DNA from: Diogma glabrata
Taxonomy: Eukaryota > Arthropoda > Insecta > Diptera > Cylindrotomidae
DNA length: 64,000 nt
Assembly (NCBI GenBank): GCA_963693315.1
Contig: OY856186.1
Location: forward strand, 367,082,359-367,146,358
Reading direction: 5' to 3'
Position 1 is the stretch's first letter, and every line of letters starts with the position of its first letter. Below the pieces are notes generated by a model. That model was not told the DNA's origin, searched no databases, and saw nothing but the letters and a program-made list of their open reading frames with translations. Positions 33,385-46,448 of this stretch are shown piece after piece. Position numbers and translations under genes: made by a program.

Positions 33385-34187
33385 TTTAAGCGAAAATTTA
33401 TAATTCTTAATTTAGCTCAAAAACTATAATTATAAATTAAACACTGAATTACGCAACAAACAAATAATCACTTGAAAATCTTTTCTTAATCACTTTGAAA
33501 ATAATAATTATTTAATAATGATTTTTTTGCATCTTCGTTTGCCTTCTGTGGTAACTCCCCTTATTAACAATTCCTGATTGTACAATATATTTAGCACACT
33601 CAGGACACAGAAACAGTGCTACATACATTGTGCTTCCTTCGATACACGAACCAGCCTTATTTAAAATTGCATGCACTTCTGCATGTATCACGTATAGATA
33701 TTTATTGCTTAAGGTATTCAATTCTTTTCCCCCATGGAAATTCATTATCACTGCAGCCAATTGGAAATCCACTATAACCAATCCCCACAATTTATTATCG
33801 TTGTTTACGATTATGACACCAACTCGTGTTGTTGGATTTTTACTACGTTTTGCTGCCAGAAATGCAGTTGCCATAAAATATTCAGACCAATGAAGACAAT
33901 CACCACGCTTTTTAATTTGGTTTTGTTTATCTTTTTCCATAAAAAATAGAAATAACTGCTAATCTCTTTATTTCTTTAAGATCGATGTATAAATAAACTT
34001 TTCTTGCACACTTCATCACATGAACCAACAATATAAAAAACTTGACATCATCATGAATACCCCTTTAATTTTATTGAACAACACCAAATAAGAAAAAACT
34101 TGACATCACCATCAGTATAAATTTAATTTTTCTATATAATAAAAAAACATTTACATTTTTTTCTATTTTTAAATAAAATATATAATA
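33385..34187 (-). repeat. Segmental duplication unit B (dCMP deaminase-like)
   Basis: Direct copy of 29805-30715. Homology ends on the right near 34187, where unit B runs into an ATATAATATATTAATAAAAT low-complexity repeat, and on the left near 33385. Confidence 0.85.
33512..33940 (-). pseudogene. dCMP deaminase-like copy B (catalytic Glu kept, frame-damaged)
   Basis: The frame from ATG 33940 runs 142 codons: HWSEYFMATAFLAAKRSKNP and VGVIIVNNDNK, then a wrong-frame stretch of about 20 codons (the same missing and extra bases as copy A, near 33791-33797 and 33724-33732). Next is YVIHAEVHAILNK, with the zinc ligand His and catalytic Glu intact (codon 33677-33679). The second zinc motif reads LFLCPECAK: both cysteines of CxxC remain, but the usual PCNEC context is changed. 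The C-terminus is short and divergent. The out-of-frame stretch replaces the GIGY-NG-P substrate loop, so activity is unlikely despite the open frame. Usual family length is about 170-190 residues. Confidence 0.8.
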
Positions 34188-34189
34188 TA

Positions 34190-35110
34190 TTAATAAAATA
34201 TATAATATATTTTTAATAAAATAAATAACATTTATTTCGTTTTTGGTTTTTTAATCCAAAAAAACATTTTTGGATATTTTGAAATTATGTGGTGGGAAAC
34301 AATTTTTTAAAGATTGAATGTTTTGAGTTTTAGATTAATTTTGGCTGTTAAGCCATTAGAATTTTTTATACACAAAACTATGAACAAAATAATTCCAGTT
34401 TCAAACGCGAAACTGTTAAATAAATCAAAAAACGGATTATAATTAGGCCATCCACATTTGGTTGAAGCTTTGGTTATGTTGGAAGGAGGGTGAAAATATC
34501 TCTTCAAAATATTTCATATTGAAGGTAAGACCTAAGAAGATATGACATTTCGATTCAACGAGAAATATTAGTACAATTTGTTTTTATGGTCCATCGAGCA
34601 ATATATGTTAACTTTCGATCCTGTTCATTTATCTTGTGGGATTAGTCAATTTTAATTGAATTTGGTTTATTTCACAAAAACACAACAATATTTTAATTAA
34701 TTTGTGTGGCGAAGAAATAAACGAATTTGTAAGCAATCGTTTATTGGACTTCACAAATCATCATTTCCATCGACGTAATCTGGAACGATAATATGTAATG
34801 TGTTATATCATTTTTGTTGGAATATATTAACAATTGTATTTATATTAACTTATTTTGCCTAAATGTAGCTTAGTTAAGAATTAAAACCAATATTTAAAAT
34901 TGGTATAATTAATACAGCACAAAAATCTACCACGTTCACGTATAGATGGCGGTGTGGTGATGCTTCGAATTAAAATGTTTTTGAAATTTTAAAAGAGATT
35001 GCCTTGATTTTCGTTTTTGTTTTGAATAAATTGTTTTGTTTTAAAACTTAGACTTAAGGAATTTGTCTTCTTGATGTTTTTACCATTCTCGTTTTGATGA
35101 TAAGACGTTA
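34190..35110. other. No gene seen
   Basis: AT-rich. A minus-strand frame of 66 codons at 34307-34507 has no recognised motif. The right end may include an unrecognised LTR of the following Gypsy relic. Confidence 0.45.
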
Positions 35111-35119
35111 CATTGTGTA

Positions 35120-36350
35120 TCCGGATGCAAGTTTCACCTAAATATTTGTATCACCGAATGTAACAAAAAACGATTAAACGATCGCCAATATGATGTCAGT
35201 AGCATTGGTGATCGTCAAGTCAATCGTCTTTCAGTTTTCAAGATAAGCTCAAGACCAGGTAGTAATACGTCTTTTAATTTATTTGCGGCAAACGGCACTC
35301 CCATTTTGGCCTATGGTACACAAATTCTGCAACTCATCATAGGCCTTCGTAGAAATTTCTCTTGGGAATTCATAGTTTCCGATGTATCAATACCTATTAT
35401 TGGTTCAGACTTTCGGAAACATTGTGGACTACTGGTTGTTATACAGAGACAGAGACTAATAGATCCGTTAAGGGTAACCTCTCTGTTCTCAACTGGTAGT
35501 ATCTCAATTTATCCTGAACCTTCGGTTTTTCTCGTCTAATTGTAAAAATCTTGGATACATTTTTGAGAATTGCAAATCCAAATTTTCTTCCACGTAGTGT
35601 GAAACATCATGCAACACACAAACTCAAGACAGTTGGCAGTGTCTTGTAAAACTCGTCTTATAGCTCCTGAAAAGCTTAAAATAGCAAAAACGGAGTTCGG
35701 CAACATGGTGCAACTGGGTATTTGTAAGCCCAGCAGTAGTTCTAGGTCCAGTCCGTTACTCCTAGTCCAAAAATAGAATATTGAATGGCGTCAGTGCGGT
35801 GACTATCGAGTTCTAAATAGGATTACAGTTCCTGATCGATATTTATTTCATTTCTCACCTCAAAGCTTTTTCGCATCAGTTGGAGAGATGCAAAATTTTT
35901 TTTTGTTCCTCGATGTTGTTCAGGCATACCATCAAATTCCAATATGTCCAGAGGACATTCCTAAAACCGCAATCTCTACACCTTTTGGGCTTTTTGGATT
36001 CACAAAAATAACCTTTGCTCTTAGGAATACTGCTCAATCGTTAATCCAGATAAATCCGTTTTTGCTATATCTGAGATTAAATCCTTAGACCTTGTGGTTA
36101 ATGAACTCGACATTTTTCCAGATCGTGAAAGTGTTCAAGTCATAAAAAACTTCGAACGTCCAACTACAGCTTAAGAAATTTTTAGGTATGCTTAATTTTT
36201 ATAGGACAATTATTACCAGCTGCAACAGCTGACCAAATTTTCCTTAACGACTTCTTGAAGAGATACAAGAAAAACAGTAAAACTAAAATTCCTGTCACTT
36301 GGATCACTGAGTCCATTAATGCTTTTGAAAATTGCAGAGACGGTTGACGT
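35120..36350 (+). pseudogene. Ty3/Gypsy pol relic: protease and reverse transcriptase
   Basis: Protease part (35215-35540): SFNLFAANGTPILAYGTQIL leads to a FSWEFIVSDVSIPIIGSDF block and HCGLLV, the C-terminal half of Gypsy proteases of the type beginning 'LfAANGT.I.tyG'. RT part (35640-36100): [61 protein letters not shown] and [20 protein letters not shown] are the standard RT fingers and palm blocks, with the palm Asp present in [12 protein letters not shown]. The YxDD box and most later RT are missing. 36100-36350 still shows the 'kv..i..f..P.t..elr.flGm.NFYR' and tether-like blocks. Stops and frameshifts are frequent. Confidence 0.85.
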
Positions 36351-36612
36351 TTGATAGTTTGAGGAATTTTATTAAATGATTTTGAGTGTATTAGGAACTA
36401 CAAATTGTGTCACAACAACACGTAAAAACGTCCTGCGTTGATGAACGAAATTTATTTAAATGTTTTTTTAAAGATGGATAATTAAACAATAAATTCTATC
36501 ACATAACGAAGTATGAAATAGGCCAACATTTATTTCATGGGAGGATGAAATAAATAAAAATAAAATAAGAGTTATATAGCCAATTTTTTAAAAATAGCAA
36601 GAAAATAATTAA

Positions 36613-37010
36613 AATTGGGTTGCCAATAATCCAGCTAGTGACATATTCCTCGATCATGTGACACTCTATCCCACTCAATGATTTAATTCTGCATATGAAG
36701 GTTGTATAAGAAGGCTATGAAGGCTCATTTTTCGAGCAAGCAACAGTGTGCCAACATCATGGAAGAATGAAAGTTAAGATTGGAGATGCTGCTGTTCACT
36801 GACTGCCCTGGCATACGCGGAGTTGTTGTTGGATATTGCAGGTTAAACACTAGACGTTGGCAGTTAAAGTTTGGTGGGTGAAAGTTGGAGATAAGAATTT
36901 GTAGATTGAAGGCTGACAATTGGAGATTGGCGACAGGAGGTTGAAGCTAGAGGTTGGAAACCGAATGTTAATAGTTCTTAGTTGTGGGGTTTGAAATTGG
37001 AGAATTCTGC
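36613..37010. repeat. Repeat related to 7255-7440, followed by degenerate (TTGGAGA)-like repeats
   Basis: 36613-36770 shares order and words with 7255-7400: a CAATAA(C/T)(T/C)CAG start, CTCGATCATGT against CTTGATCATGT, then TTCGAG(C/A)AAGCAA. From about 36825 to 37010 the words AGGTTG, TTGGAGAT and GAAGTTGGA recur every 7 or so bases. The minus-strand frame in it (36725-36919) is a by-product. Confidence 0.45.
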
Positions 37011-37332
37011 AGGACGCTGAATATTTGGACTAATAATTTGAAGCAAAAACTTGTAACAAACTTTTGTTAAATAATATTAAATTTTCAGTAATTTTATTTT
37101 GGTGTTTTTGGTTCGATATCTTAAACTGCTATATTGAAAAAAAAATTTGGATTTTCCAGCCAGCGGATTGTTTCCGTAATGTAATGGTTGCGATAATGTA
37201 CCGAATATTTATTGAACAATTTTACTTTAAAATATATCTCTGTTTGTTTAAAATTACTTCAAATATGTGTCAATAAACTATTATGAGAAAGCAAGAGTCA
37301 TAAAAATGAAAGAATATAACTAATTAAATAGT

Positions 37333-37342
37333 TTTATTTATT
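37333..37342 (-). terminator. AATAAATAAA polyadenylation signal of saposin-like gene copy 2
   Basis: Overlapping AATAAA hexamers on the minus strand, about 100 bases past the stop codon at 37439. Confidence 0.5.
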
Positions 37343-37438
37343 ATTTTTAATATTTTTATCATGCAATTTTTTTTACTATTATATTTTCATGACCGTAAGC
37401 ATATATTAAGTTAAACTTTTACAAAAAGTTCATCAAAT

Positions 37439-38168
37439 TTAAAAACACATATACACACGCCTACAAATCATTCCAGGGACCTGATGATGAATAATATCAC
37501 TAGCCATTTGTAATCCTTTTTTAAAAACTAAAGTATGACATGGTGATCTAAAGAAGCCTGGAAGTTTGTCGCAACCACGTTCAAGAAATTTTTTCACTTT
37601 ATGCACAGCAGGAATTTTTCCAAGCTCGTGCGTTATTTTATGTACAACCGAACTAATCAATTGCTTACACGGTCCGCATAATGGGTTTTCTATATGAAAA
37701 GGAATTCTATGTTTTTTGTGTGATTTGTGACTTTTTCTTTTAAATATTGTTAGATATGAGCTTGATTGATTTGTGTATACGTTTCCTAGTTGCAAAGAAT
37801 AAGAACCGTCGTATCCGATATAATCGTATAATGCTGTGTAATTTAAATCATCATCCAGTAAACATAAATCTATAATTTGACATATTATCTGGAATAGGAC
37901 ATACTTTCTAAAAAAAAATAATTAATAATATTGTTAAGCTGAGTACCTTTGAATCTTTGTATCCATCACTTTGCAGCTCTTGAATTTCCTCCTTGTATAT
38001 TTTTAAGGAACCTTTCAAATCGTATCCTGGTGAATCTAATATATTTTTACATAACTCACAATTAATTTGATTCAACGATAAAACATTTAAATCCAGCTGA
38101 TTAGTATAATGATTGCATGAAATTAGGCTTATATGCAAATGCAACAAAATTAAAATAACTGAAAACAT
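37439..38168 (-). CDS. Secreted two-domain saposin-B-like protein, copy 2 (two exons)
   Basis: Exon 1 is 37947-38168 and exon 2 is 37439-37888, with a 58-bp phase-0 GT-AG intron at the same codon as in copy 1, giving 223 codons. The ATG at 38168 starts a signal peptide (MFSVILILLHLHISLISC). Domain 1 begins NCELCKNILDSPGY and ends, after the splice, IICQIIDLCLLDDDLNYT, nearly identical to copy 1 in these anchors. Domain 2 has six cysteines: LCGPCKQ, RGCDKLP, SPC and MICRRVYMC. The linker is longer than in copy 1 and carries a Lys/His-rich stretch (FKRKSHKSHKKHR). The two genes share strand, intron position and domain order, so they are tandem duplicates about 10 kb apart that have since diverged. 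The biological role is not known. Confidence 0.85.
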
Positions 38169-38184
38169 TCTATTGACTAGATGC

Positions 38185-38230
38185 AACTGAATTGATTTCG
38201 ATTTTCCACAGTTTATTGGTTTTATTTATA
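38185..38230 (-). promoter_or_regulatory. TATA box and initiator of saposin-like gene copy 2
   Basis: TATAAATAAA (minus strand, 38221-38230) is followed about 30 bases later by TCAGTT at 38185-38190, the insect initiator consensus. The ATG at 38168 lies about 20 bases further on. Confidence 0.65.
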
Positions 38231-38239
38231 GGAGTTTTC

Positions 38240-39395
38240 GATTCTACCTCATTTGATAACTTTAAAAAAATATTGATAATATGTTATAAAAATAAAATTT
38301 AATCTAAATTTTCAAATAAATTTACAGTTTCCACATGAAAAATACAATTTGTTTAGAAAAAAAAACGAAATTAGGTTATATTATATAGGTCACAAGACGT
38401 TACAGCTAACATACTTTTCATCTATTTTTTGTCAAGCTACATGATTTCAAGTCGACCTGAGGTAAGATTTTCATGGCAAATGCAAAACAAGACGAGGTGT
38501 CTTGCGACTATTTCCAATGATTAGACTAGGACACTCTTAAATATTTCAGTCCTTATCAGAGTTACTGGTATTGCCATACACTATCATTTGGTATACAGTC
38601 AAACCAGACCAAAATTTCCATACCGGGTTTGCGATATTGAAATGACACAAGTTTGGTAAGTATACAATCAGTATTAAATATTTTTAAATTTGTAAACCAA
38701 TCCTTTTTTTTTAATAAGATGTGCTACGCAGACCTTACAATATGAGTCACAACAACATATAGAAACCGCATAGGTTCGACAACGAGACTAAGCATTAAAT
38801 TCTATCAAAGATTAAAAAAATTACATATCAACAGAAACTGATCTGAAATAGTGATCTCTTATTTGCCTTAGTAAACAGATCTAGCTCAAAGTACAAAACT
38901 CACTTATTTTTCAGTCAAAATTCAGACTTACTACTTAGACTGACTGCGCTAAATGCAATTTAAAAATGGTCAGTTTGTCATGATCCGACATTTTAGATAA
39001 GAATAGTGATATACAACTGCTGAATGTTAATTAATTTTGCGTTGAAGACAACAAAGAGCCACGAACCAAAGAAAACATTCTGTTGATTGGTACTCAAACC
39101 TCAAAAGTCAAATTCAACCAAAATTAGTTCCTTTCTAGCATTTAAATTCGAGAATTATAAATAACTACAAAACAGTGCTTCCCGCCTATCTAGTACAAAG
39201 CTGATAACTAATAATTAATAAAACTGAATTCTGGTCCATATCCACCGCAAGTTGCTAAATTTTACAAAAATATGGTTCAATTACGTGAAGCATTTGGTAA
39301 GATCAGATAAAATCTATCAATTCTTCTTACGAAACCATTTCTCATTTAAACTTTTGCTCCGTATATAACGGATTGACCAAAAACTGACATATGGT
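38240..39395. other. No gene seen
   Basis: AT-rich upstream flank of saposin-like copy 2. No coding frame or mobile element recognised. Confidence 0.5.
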
Positions 39396-39399
39396 AAGT

Positions 39400-41230
<1,831 letters not shown>

Positions 41231-41309
41231 GATCATCTTTCATGAACTGCTTACACGATTTAAAATTCAGGTAATAACAGATGCAATCGGTTAGATTGAA
41301 TTGAAATGG

Positions 41310-41700
41310 TTAAAATTTAAGTACTTGGTCCAATATATCACGCTTGATCAATGGCACGTGGTCATAGGTAATTCCAACATATATAATACAACACCTTCTA
41401 CTGCCGCACCAATCAACTGAGGTACAATATTGTACAACCTTACATGCACTAGATGACCGTTGACGCAATGTTGGTTGGATATAGGAAAATTGATGATCAG
41501 AAAAGATGCATCGATAAATGACAGTTGTTGGTCGAAATGGTTGGTCATATGTACGGAACGGTTGATCCGAAGGTCGATCTAAGTGGTGTATGGCGGTGGA
41601 GCCCACTAAATGAAGGGATGCAGATAAACCCCAATATTTACAACTAGACACCTTCTGCTACCGCACCAATTGTTTTGAAATATATAGGTGTACATCAACA
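41310..41700 (-). other. Unassigned GC-richer segment with a 25-bp direct repeat
   Basis: A minus-strand frame of 113 codons (41310-41651) has no recognisable motif. CACCTTCTACTGCCGCACCAAT (from about 41393) recurs as CACCTTCTGCTACCGCACCAAT (from about 41648), a direct repeat 255 bases apart that could be an LTR or deletion footprint. The frame's translation contains repeated RPSDQPFRTYDQPFRP-like words, which suggests repeat DNA rather than a gene. Confidence 0.25.
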
Positions 41701-42041
41701 GTTATTTTATTTTGGTTTTATTGAATTTTATTTAAACTTACAACAAATAAATAACCGATACACGGTTTCACGTTAATATAACAGAATAAAACAAAATTAT
41801 TCGTATTAACTACAATATTGAATGTTTTCATAACTCCAGTTAATTCGGGCAGTAATTTACCTTTTTTTGTTCACCAATTTTTCGACAGAAAACACTACTT
41901 GTATTTTATTACCCGCCTCGCTTACAAAAACATCCAAAACAAATCTTAATTTTCCTTATTTATAAATTTCCGTATGACCGCCATTTATAAAACCATGGAA
42001 TTTTTTTTTTTTTATTCAAAGTTAGACATGTTTAGTGTTAA

Positions 42042-43637
42042 TTATAATAAATTATAAATTAACGTCTCTGAATATCCGAAGATACCATGCCAACTAGGGA
42101 TAAGAATGGAATGCAAATTAAGATTCTCTGAGAAATTTATGAACGTTAACTTAAAGCCTTGAGGATGGAATTCATCAGGGAAAACCCAGGAAGGTAAGGC
42201 ATTCCAAAGATGAGATACTCTGTTGAAAAAGTCACGTTGGAAGGCTACAGTTCTACATCTAATTATTTGAACTGTAAAGGGATGCGCTGCTACGTTTGCT
42301 CTGGTGTGACGCGAAAGGTTTGCTGATTTAGGTAAAATCGATTTGATCTCTTCAGAAGCTCGTTTATCCATAATATATTTATAAAATATAGTCAAATCAG
42401 CAACATTTCTTCTGTGCTGCAAGGAATCAAGACCGTTAGTAAGACTAGGGTTACCAATGAGTTTAATAGCTCTACGCTGTACAGAATCAAGGCAGTTGAG
42501 ACTACTCAAGTAAGCTCCACCCCATATGTGAGAACAGTATTCCATGCAGGGACGTATAAAAGATTTATAAACTAAAAGAAGTTGTTCGCTATCGAAAAAC
42601 TTACGACATCGCCCCAAAAATCCTAACTTTTGAACAGCATTCTTAGCCAGATTAAAAATATGAGAATTCCACTTCATATTATTTTCAATCTCAACTCCTA
42701 GAAGTCTGACAGACTCATTCTCTAAAAGATTTTTGGGGCCAAACGTTAATGGAAAAGGATTGGGTGTCGTTATCCTAGAAAAATGACAAACCTGTGTTTT
42801 GCTTGTATTGAATTCAACACTGTTAGCAATACCCCAATCCATAATTGTTTTAAGATCAGTGTTAAGGGAATCTATCAATTTTGACCTACACTCACTAAGC
42901 GCTAAGGGTGTATATAATTTAGGTGCTTCATGAGACGCATGAAGCGTGCTATCATCAGCAAAACTATGTATAGGATGAACCGTTGAGTCCAACAAATCAT
43001 TAATATAGATAAGAAAAAGAGTTGGTGACAAAGCGGAACCCTGAGGAACTCCTGCATTAGTTGAAAAAGTATTCGATGATACACCGTCAACATTGACCCG
43101 AAATTTTCGATCAGATATAAAGCTCTGTGTCCAAGATATAAGCTGCTCGTCTAAACCATAGGATCTCAATTTGCATATAAGGTTGTTATGCCAAACTTTG
43201 TCAAACGCCTTGGAAATATCAAGAGCAACACCGAATGTTTCTCCAAAGTTTTCAAGCGACTTGTTCCAGATATGAGTGACAAAAGACAGCAAATCTCCCG
43301 TCGCTCTTCCTTTTCGAAATCCATATTGTCTCTCATTAATTAATTTGGAAGACTCTAAGAAGCTCATTAAATTAAAATTGACATATTTCTCAAAAATTTT
43401 AGCAACTACCGATAAAATTGAAATGGGTCTGTAATTCGTAGGATCAGTCTTACTGCCCTTTTTTGAAACTGGCTGTACACTAGCCATTTTCCAAATTTCA
43501 GGAAAAATTCCTTTCTTATATGACAAATAGAAGATTTTAGTGAGGATTGGTGCTAGCTCCCTAGCAAATGTTTTAAGTATAATCGGAGGAATAAAATCAG
43601 GGCCTGTTGCCTTGTTAGTATTGATTTTTAAAAGCAT
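42042..43637 (-). CDS. LINE reverse transcriptase ORF (open, 531 codons, N-terminally truncated)
   Basis: All main non-LTR RT blocks are present and in frame: NKATGPDFIPPIILK, WKMASVQPVSKKGSKTDPTN followed by YRPISIL, INERQYGFRKGRAT, GVALDISKAFDKVWHNN, GVPQGSALSPTLFLIYINDL, HSFADDST (the FADD catalytic box), SVEFNTSKTQVCHFS, VRLLGVEI, SFIRPCMEYCSHIWG and LDSVQRRAIKLIG. The palm aspartates (LDISKAFD and FADD) are intact. Length is close to that of the RT and thumb portion of Jockey/CR1-type proteins. The true protein would start far upstream; the endonuclease is absent and the frame shifts at about 43640. It encodes the RT core but is not a complete element, so it is unlikely to be mobile by itself. 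The long intact frame points to recent insertion. Confidence 0.9.
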   Translation of the reverse strand: MLLKINTNKATGPDFIPPIILKTFARELAPILTKIFYLSYKKGIFPEIWKMASVQPVSKKGSKTDPTNYRPISILSVVAKIFEKYVNFNLMSFLESSKLINERQYGFRKGRATGDLLSFVTHIWNKSLENFGETFGVALDISKAFDKVWHNNLICKLRSYGLDEQLISWTQSFISDRKFRVNVDGVSSNTFSTNAGVPQGSALSPTLFLIYINDLLDSTVHPIHSFADDSTLHASHEAPKLYTPLALSECRSKLIDSLNTDLKTIMDWGIANSVEFNTSKTQVCHFSRITTPNPFPLTFGPKNLLENESVRLLGVEIENNMKWNSHIFNLAKNAVQKLGFLGRCRKFFDSEQLLLVYKSFIRPCMEYCSHIWGGAYLSSLNCLDSVQRRAIKLIGNPSLTNGLDSLQHRRNVADLTIFYKYIMDKRASEEIKSILPKSANLSRHTRANVAAHPFTVQIIRCRTVAFQRDFFNRVSHLWNALPSWVFPDEFHPQGFKLTFINFSENLNLHSILIPSWHGIFGYSETLIYNLL

Positions 43638-43639
43638 TT

Positions 43640-44061
43640 TTCGAACAATGTTTTTCCGAAAATTATCCGCCTCATTTTATAAGAAACTTTAGAAATAGGT
43701 TTAGGTTGGAAATTAGGTTCTTTTAAAGTAGAATTTAAAGAGAAATAATGCCCAAGCAAATTAGCTTTCTCTTTTGGATCATTGATAGGGACATCTCTAT
43801 TAACAAAAGGCGGTAGGGAAGATTTACAAAAGTTGCTTTGGACAGCCTTTGCGGCTTTATAGAAATTCCGTGAACCAGTGAACCATGGAATGGAATTTTC
43901 CACAGATTGTTTGTTTTTGCCTTTAAAAAATTCACAGAATTTACAATTAAAGATATTATATTTAGGTTTCTTTTGCAAAGCGATTCAAATAAAAAAACTC
44001 TAAGTCCATTAAATACATTTTCATTAAATTGTTCTAATATTGTTCTAATACGATCAAACAT
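43640..44061 (-). pseudogene. LINE ORF2 linker upstream of RT (frameshifted)
   Basis: Two frames overlap here: NFYKAAKAVQSNFCKSSLPP, then KEKANLLGHYFSLNSTL (43628-43978), and FDRIRTILEQFNENVFNGL (43735-44061). Together they resemble the endonuclease-to-RT linker of Jockey/CR1 LINEs ('...vNgr...d...KAnlLn.yF.'). At least two frameshifts separate them from each other and from the RT frame. Confidence 0.7.
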
Positions 44062-44094
44062 AACATTTTTCTACTTACTTCACTAACAAAATTA

Positions 44095-44685
44095 TATACA
44101 ATTTAATTTAATATTAATCAAAACCAAACTGGGGATATCCCCACACTGTTTTAAGGTCTTAACACCCGAAAAAAAACCAGAATATATGTAATTTTCCAGC
44201 ATTAAGTGCTTGAAAATTAATTTAAAAATTTTATATTAGTCGGATGACAACAACCATTTATCCTAATGTCACAATTTCCAATTCGATAATTTGAAGTTAA
44301 TACACGACTAAGAAGGCCTCTATACGCGGCTAGGCGTATTTATAGGTAAAAGTAGCGACCGTTTTTACATCACAAATCAATGAACAAAATAAGTCTGTTT
44401 ATTGGACAATCTCGTTCGATAAATATGTGTACTGAAAGTGTCTTCACTATTGTAATTTAACGGGAAGGGAACTATAAACAGAGACATCTATTATAAAAGG
44501 ATTACAGGTAATCAACTTTTATTCGTGTATCCACTAACGAATTCTTATAACCACCGGGTATTAAAATTGGAAACTACAACACAAATTATAGAAGAATAAG
44601 TAAGATTTATATATGAAAAAAGCGCGAGTGTGTATTAATGATATAGCATAACCCCTTTAGCACAACTTTCCAGCGATCAACGAAT
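44095..44685. other. No gene seen
   Basis: AT-rich sequence between the LINE and the next repeat. It may include more of the repeat at 44690-44860. Confidence 0.4.
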
Positions 44686-44689
44686 ACAA

Positions 44690-44860
44690 ACTGAATATAA
44701 GAAGTTATATTGGGAAATAGCACACAACTATTTTAGGACAATCTTTTGTCTTACGGAAACTATTGTAGATGGCAGTTACGGTTTGAGTTTAAGAAAATAT
44801 GGTTAAAGGAAAACGAAAATAATTATGAAAGTCTCCGTTAATGCAAATTCGATGCGTGTG
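44690..44860 (+). repeat. Interspersed repeat, inverted copy of 57950-58150
   Basis: Shares TTGGGAAATAGCACACAAC, GAAACTATTGTAGATGGCA and TTACGGTTTGAGT with the minus strand of 57950-58150. Dispersed copies in opposite orientation suggest a mobile element of unknown class. Confidence 0.65.
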
Positions 44861-44869
44861 AGAAAGTAG

Positions 44870-46389
44870 TGTATCTCCAAATCAGGGAACTACACAGCTA
44901 CTTCATTGATCACCAGACTACTCCGTAACACTTGCCTGATCACTACACAAAGGTGGAAAAATTCTCTTAAAACTAATATATTGTTAGCAAGGTTACAACA
45001 CAAAAATAAAGTCAATGCGGCTCGTGTTCGATACATAAAGGACTGTCTCAAATTGACACAAGAGCTGTGTCTGAAAGGCCTAAATATTTCAATCTCGAGT
45101 TAAATGTCAAAATCTTACTCACTTTCTAGGAATTTATTCTAAATGCATCAGATGATGATGATTCTAAAAATTAAAAAAAAAATTCAAGATTTTTTCGAAA
45201 CAACAAGTATTGGGGAGTTCCAAGAACTAAAACTGTTTTCAATGAAATTATCTTCTATCATTTTTTCGACCTGATTTTTTATTTCTACTTTTGTAGCATG
45301 TGGTAATCTTAAATCTATAAGGTTTTAATGTTCTATGGAAATCTTGTGTTGACCCATATTTGTCATGCGACATTTGACGACAAATTTTTAATCTATAAGC
45401 TTTTCTTCTGTATCTGAAGATTCTAGAGAAAAGATTGAACTCTAATAATTTAAGATGATTTTTTGTATCTCTCGTCTATTTATTGGAATAACGTCGCATT
45501 GATCTAAAACTTTTGGGGAAATTACTGAATTTTTCAAAAGAATGAAAGAAAACATTAGCAATAAATACACCTGGGTATATTTCCTTAGAAAAAACCATAA
45601 GAATCCTCATCATGATTTACATCAAAACTAATAAAACACGCTGTTTCTACTAGAGGTGGTAAAACAACACCTGGACAATTTCCACTATCTACGGGTACGC
45701 AAATAGTAATATTGTGTTACAGTTGAGTTGCAGCCTCCTAATTAAAGCGTATTTCAAGTTATTTATAAAAGGATATTAAAATTTGAACTTCATAGGACTA
45801 AAAGTATGTATTTTATCTGTATGAAAGAAACGACTAAATTTGATGACTAGGTTCTTCTGATACATTACGAATTTTAAGAGTAGTATGTTTTGTTACGTCA
45901 TTACATCAAATGATGGTATTGATCGGATATGTAGGTTGTCCATTTTAAGTCATTCCTTTTTGTCACAATGTAAATGAAATTTAATCAGAAGTTGAAAATT
46001 CAAGTATTTTACTTTAGTGGATGCAGTAATTTTCTATGATTTTGTTATAGGCTGATCAGTTAAAGTAATCCACATTCAAGTGAAATATTTTCATGAAGAA
46101 TAATTTTAGGAGGAAACAAATCTGCATTAAAAGTTTTCTACGTGCCACCGCCTAATAATCTTTTTTCGGTTCTAAATAGATTAAAAATTTAAAAATGTTA
46201 AACATTAATTGAGAATAATGTTTTGGGTCTTGAATTAAAATTGTCTGAATAGATTTGTATAAAATTCACATATAAAGAACAAAAAATATAGTAGAATGAA
46301 GTTTGTAAATTAATTAAGAAAGAAAGTTTTGTAAAAACGAGTCATGGTAGACCGATATTTTACTCCACCTATTGTTGGAGTCTTGAGCG
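44870..46389. other. No gene seen
   Basis: AT-rich. The 65-codon plus frame at 44906-45103 has no recognised motif. Confidence 0.45.
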
Positions 46390-46397
46390 GTTGAGAA
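46390..46397. repeat. hAT target-site duplication, left copy
   Basis: GTTGAGAA, identical to the right copy at 51483-51490. Confidence 0.9.
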
Positions 46398-46448
46398 CAG
46401 AGGCGTAGCTAGGGGGGGCGGGGGGGCGGTCCGCCCCGGGTGTCACCC

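Larger units (their letters stand above)
42001..44090 (-). mobile_element. 5'-truncated LINE (Jockey/CR1-like) with poly(A) tail
   Basis: Minus-strand order: linker region between endonuclease and RT (about 44060-43640), a 531-codon RT frame (42042-43637), a short 3' UTR, AATAAA and a poly(A) of about 13 bases (42001-42014). The endonuclease and ORF1 are missing, as usual for incomplete reverse transcription. No clear target duplication was found. A tiny 3' fragment of the same family is at 29697-29790. Confidence 0.9.

Noticed and set aside
34307..34507. 66-codon minus-strand frame as a gene
   Set aside because: No motif, no start context or splice signals, and AT-rich composition.
41310..41651. 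113-codon minus-strand frame as a gene
   Set aside because: Internally repetitive translation, no recognisable family, and a direct repeat across it suggests repeat DNA.
43870..43895. AACCATGGAAT near 43880 as the target duplication of the LINE (matches the flank at 41991-42001)
   Set aside because: It lies inside the LINE's own coding linker, which continues past it, so the match is coincidental.
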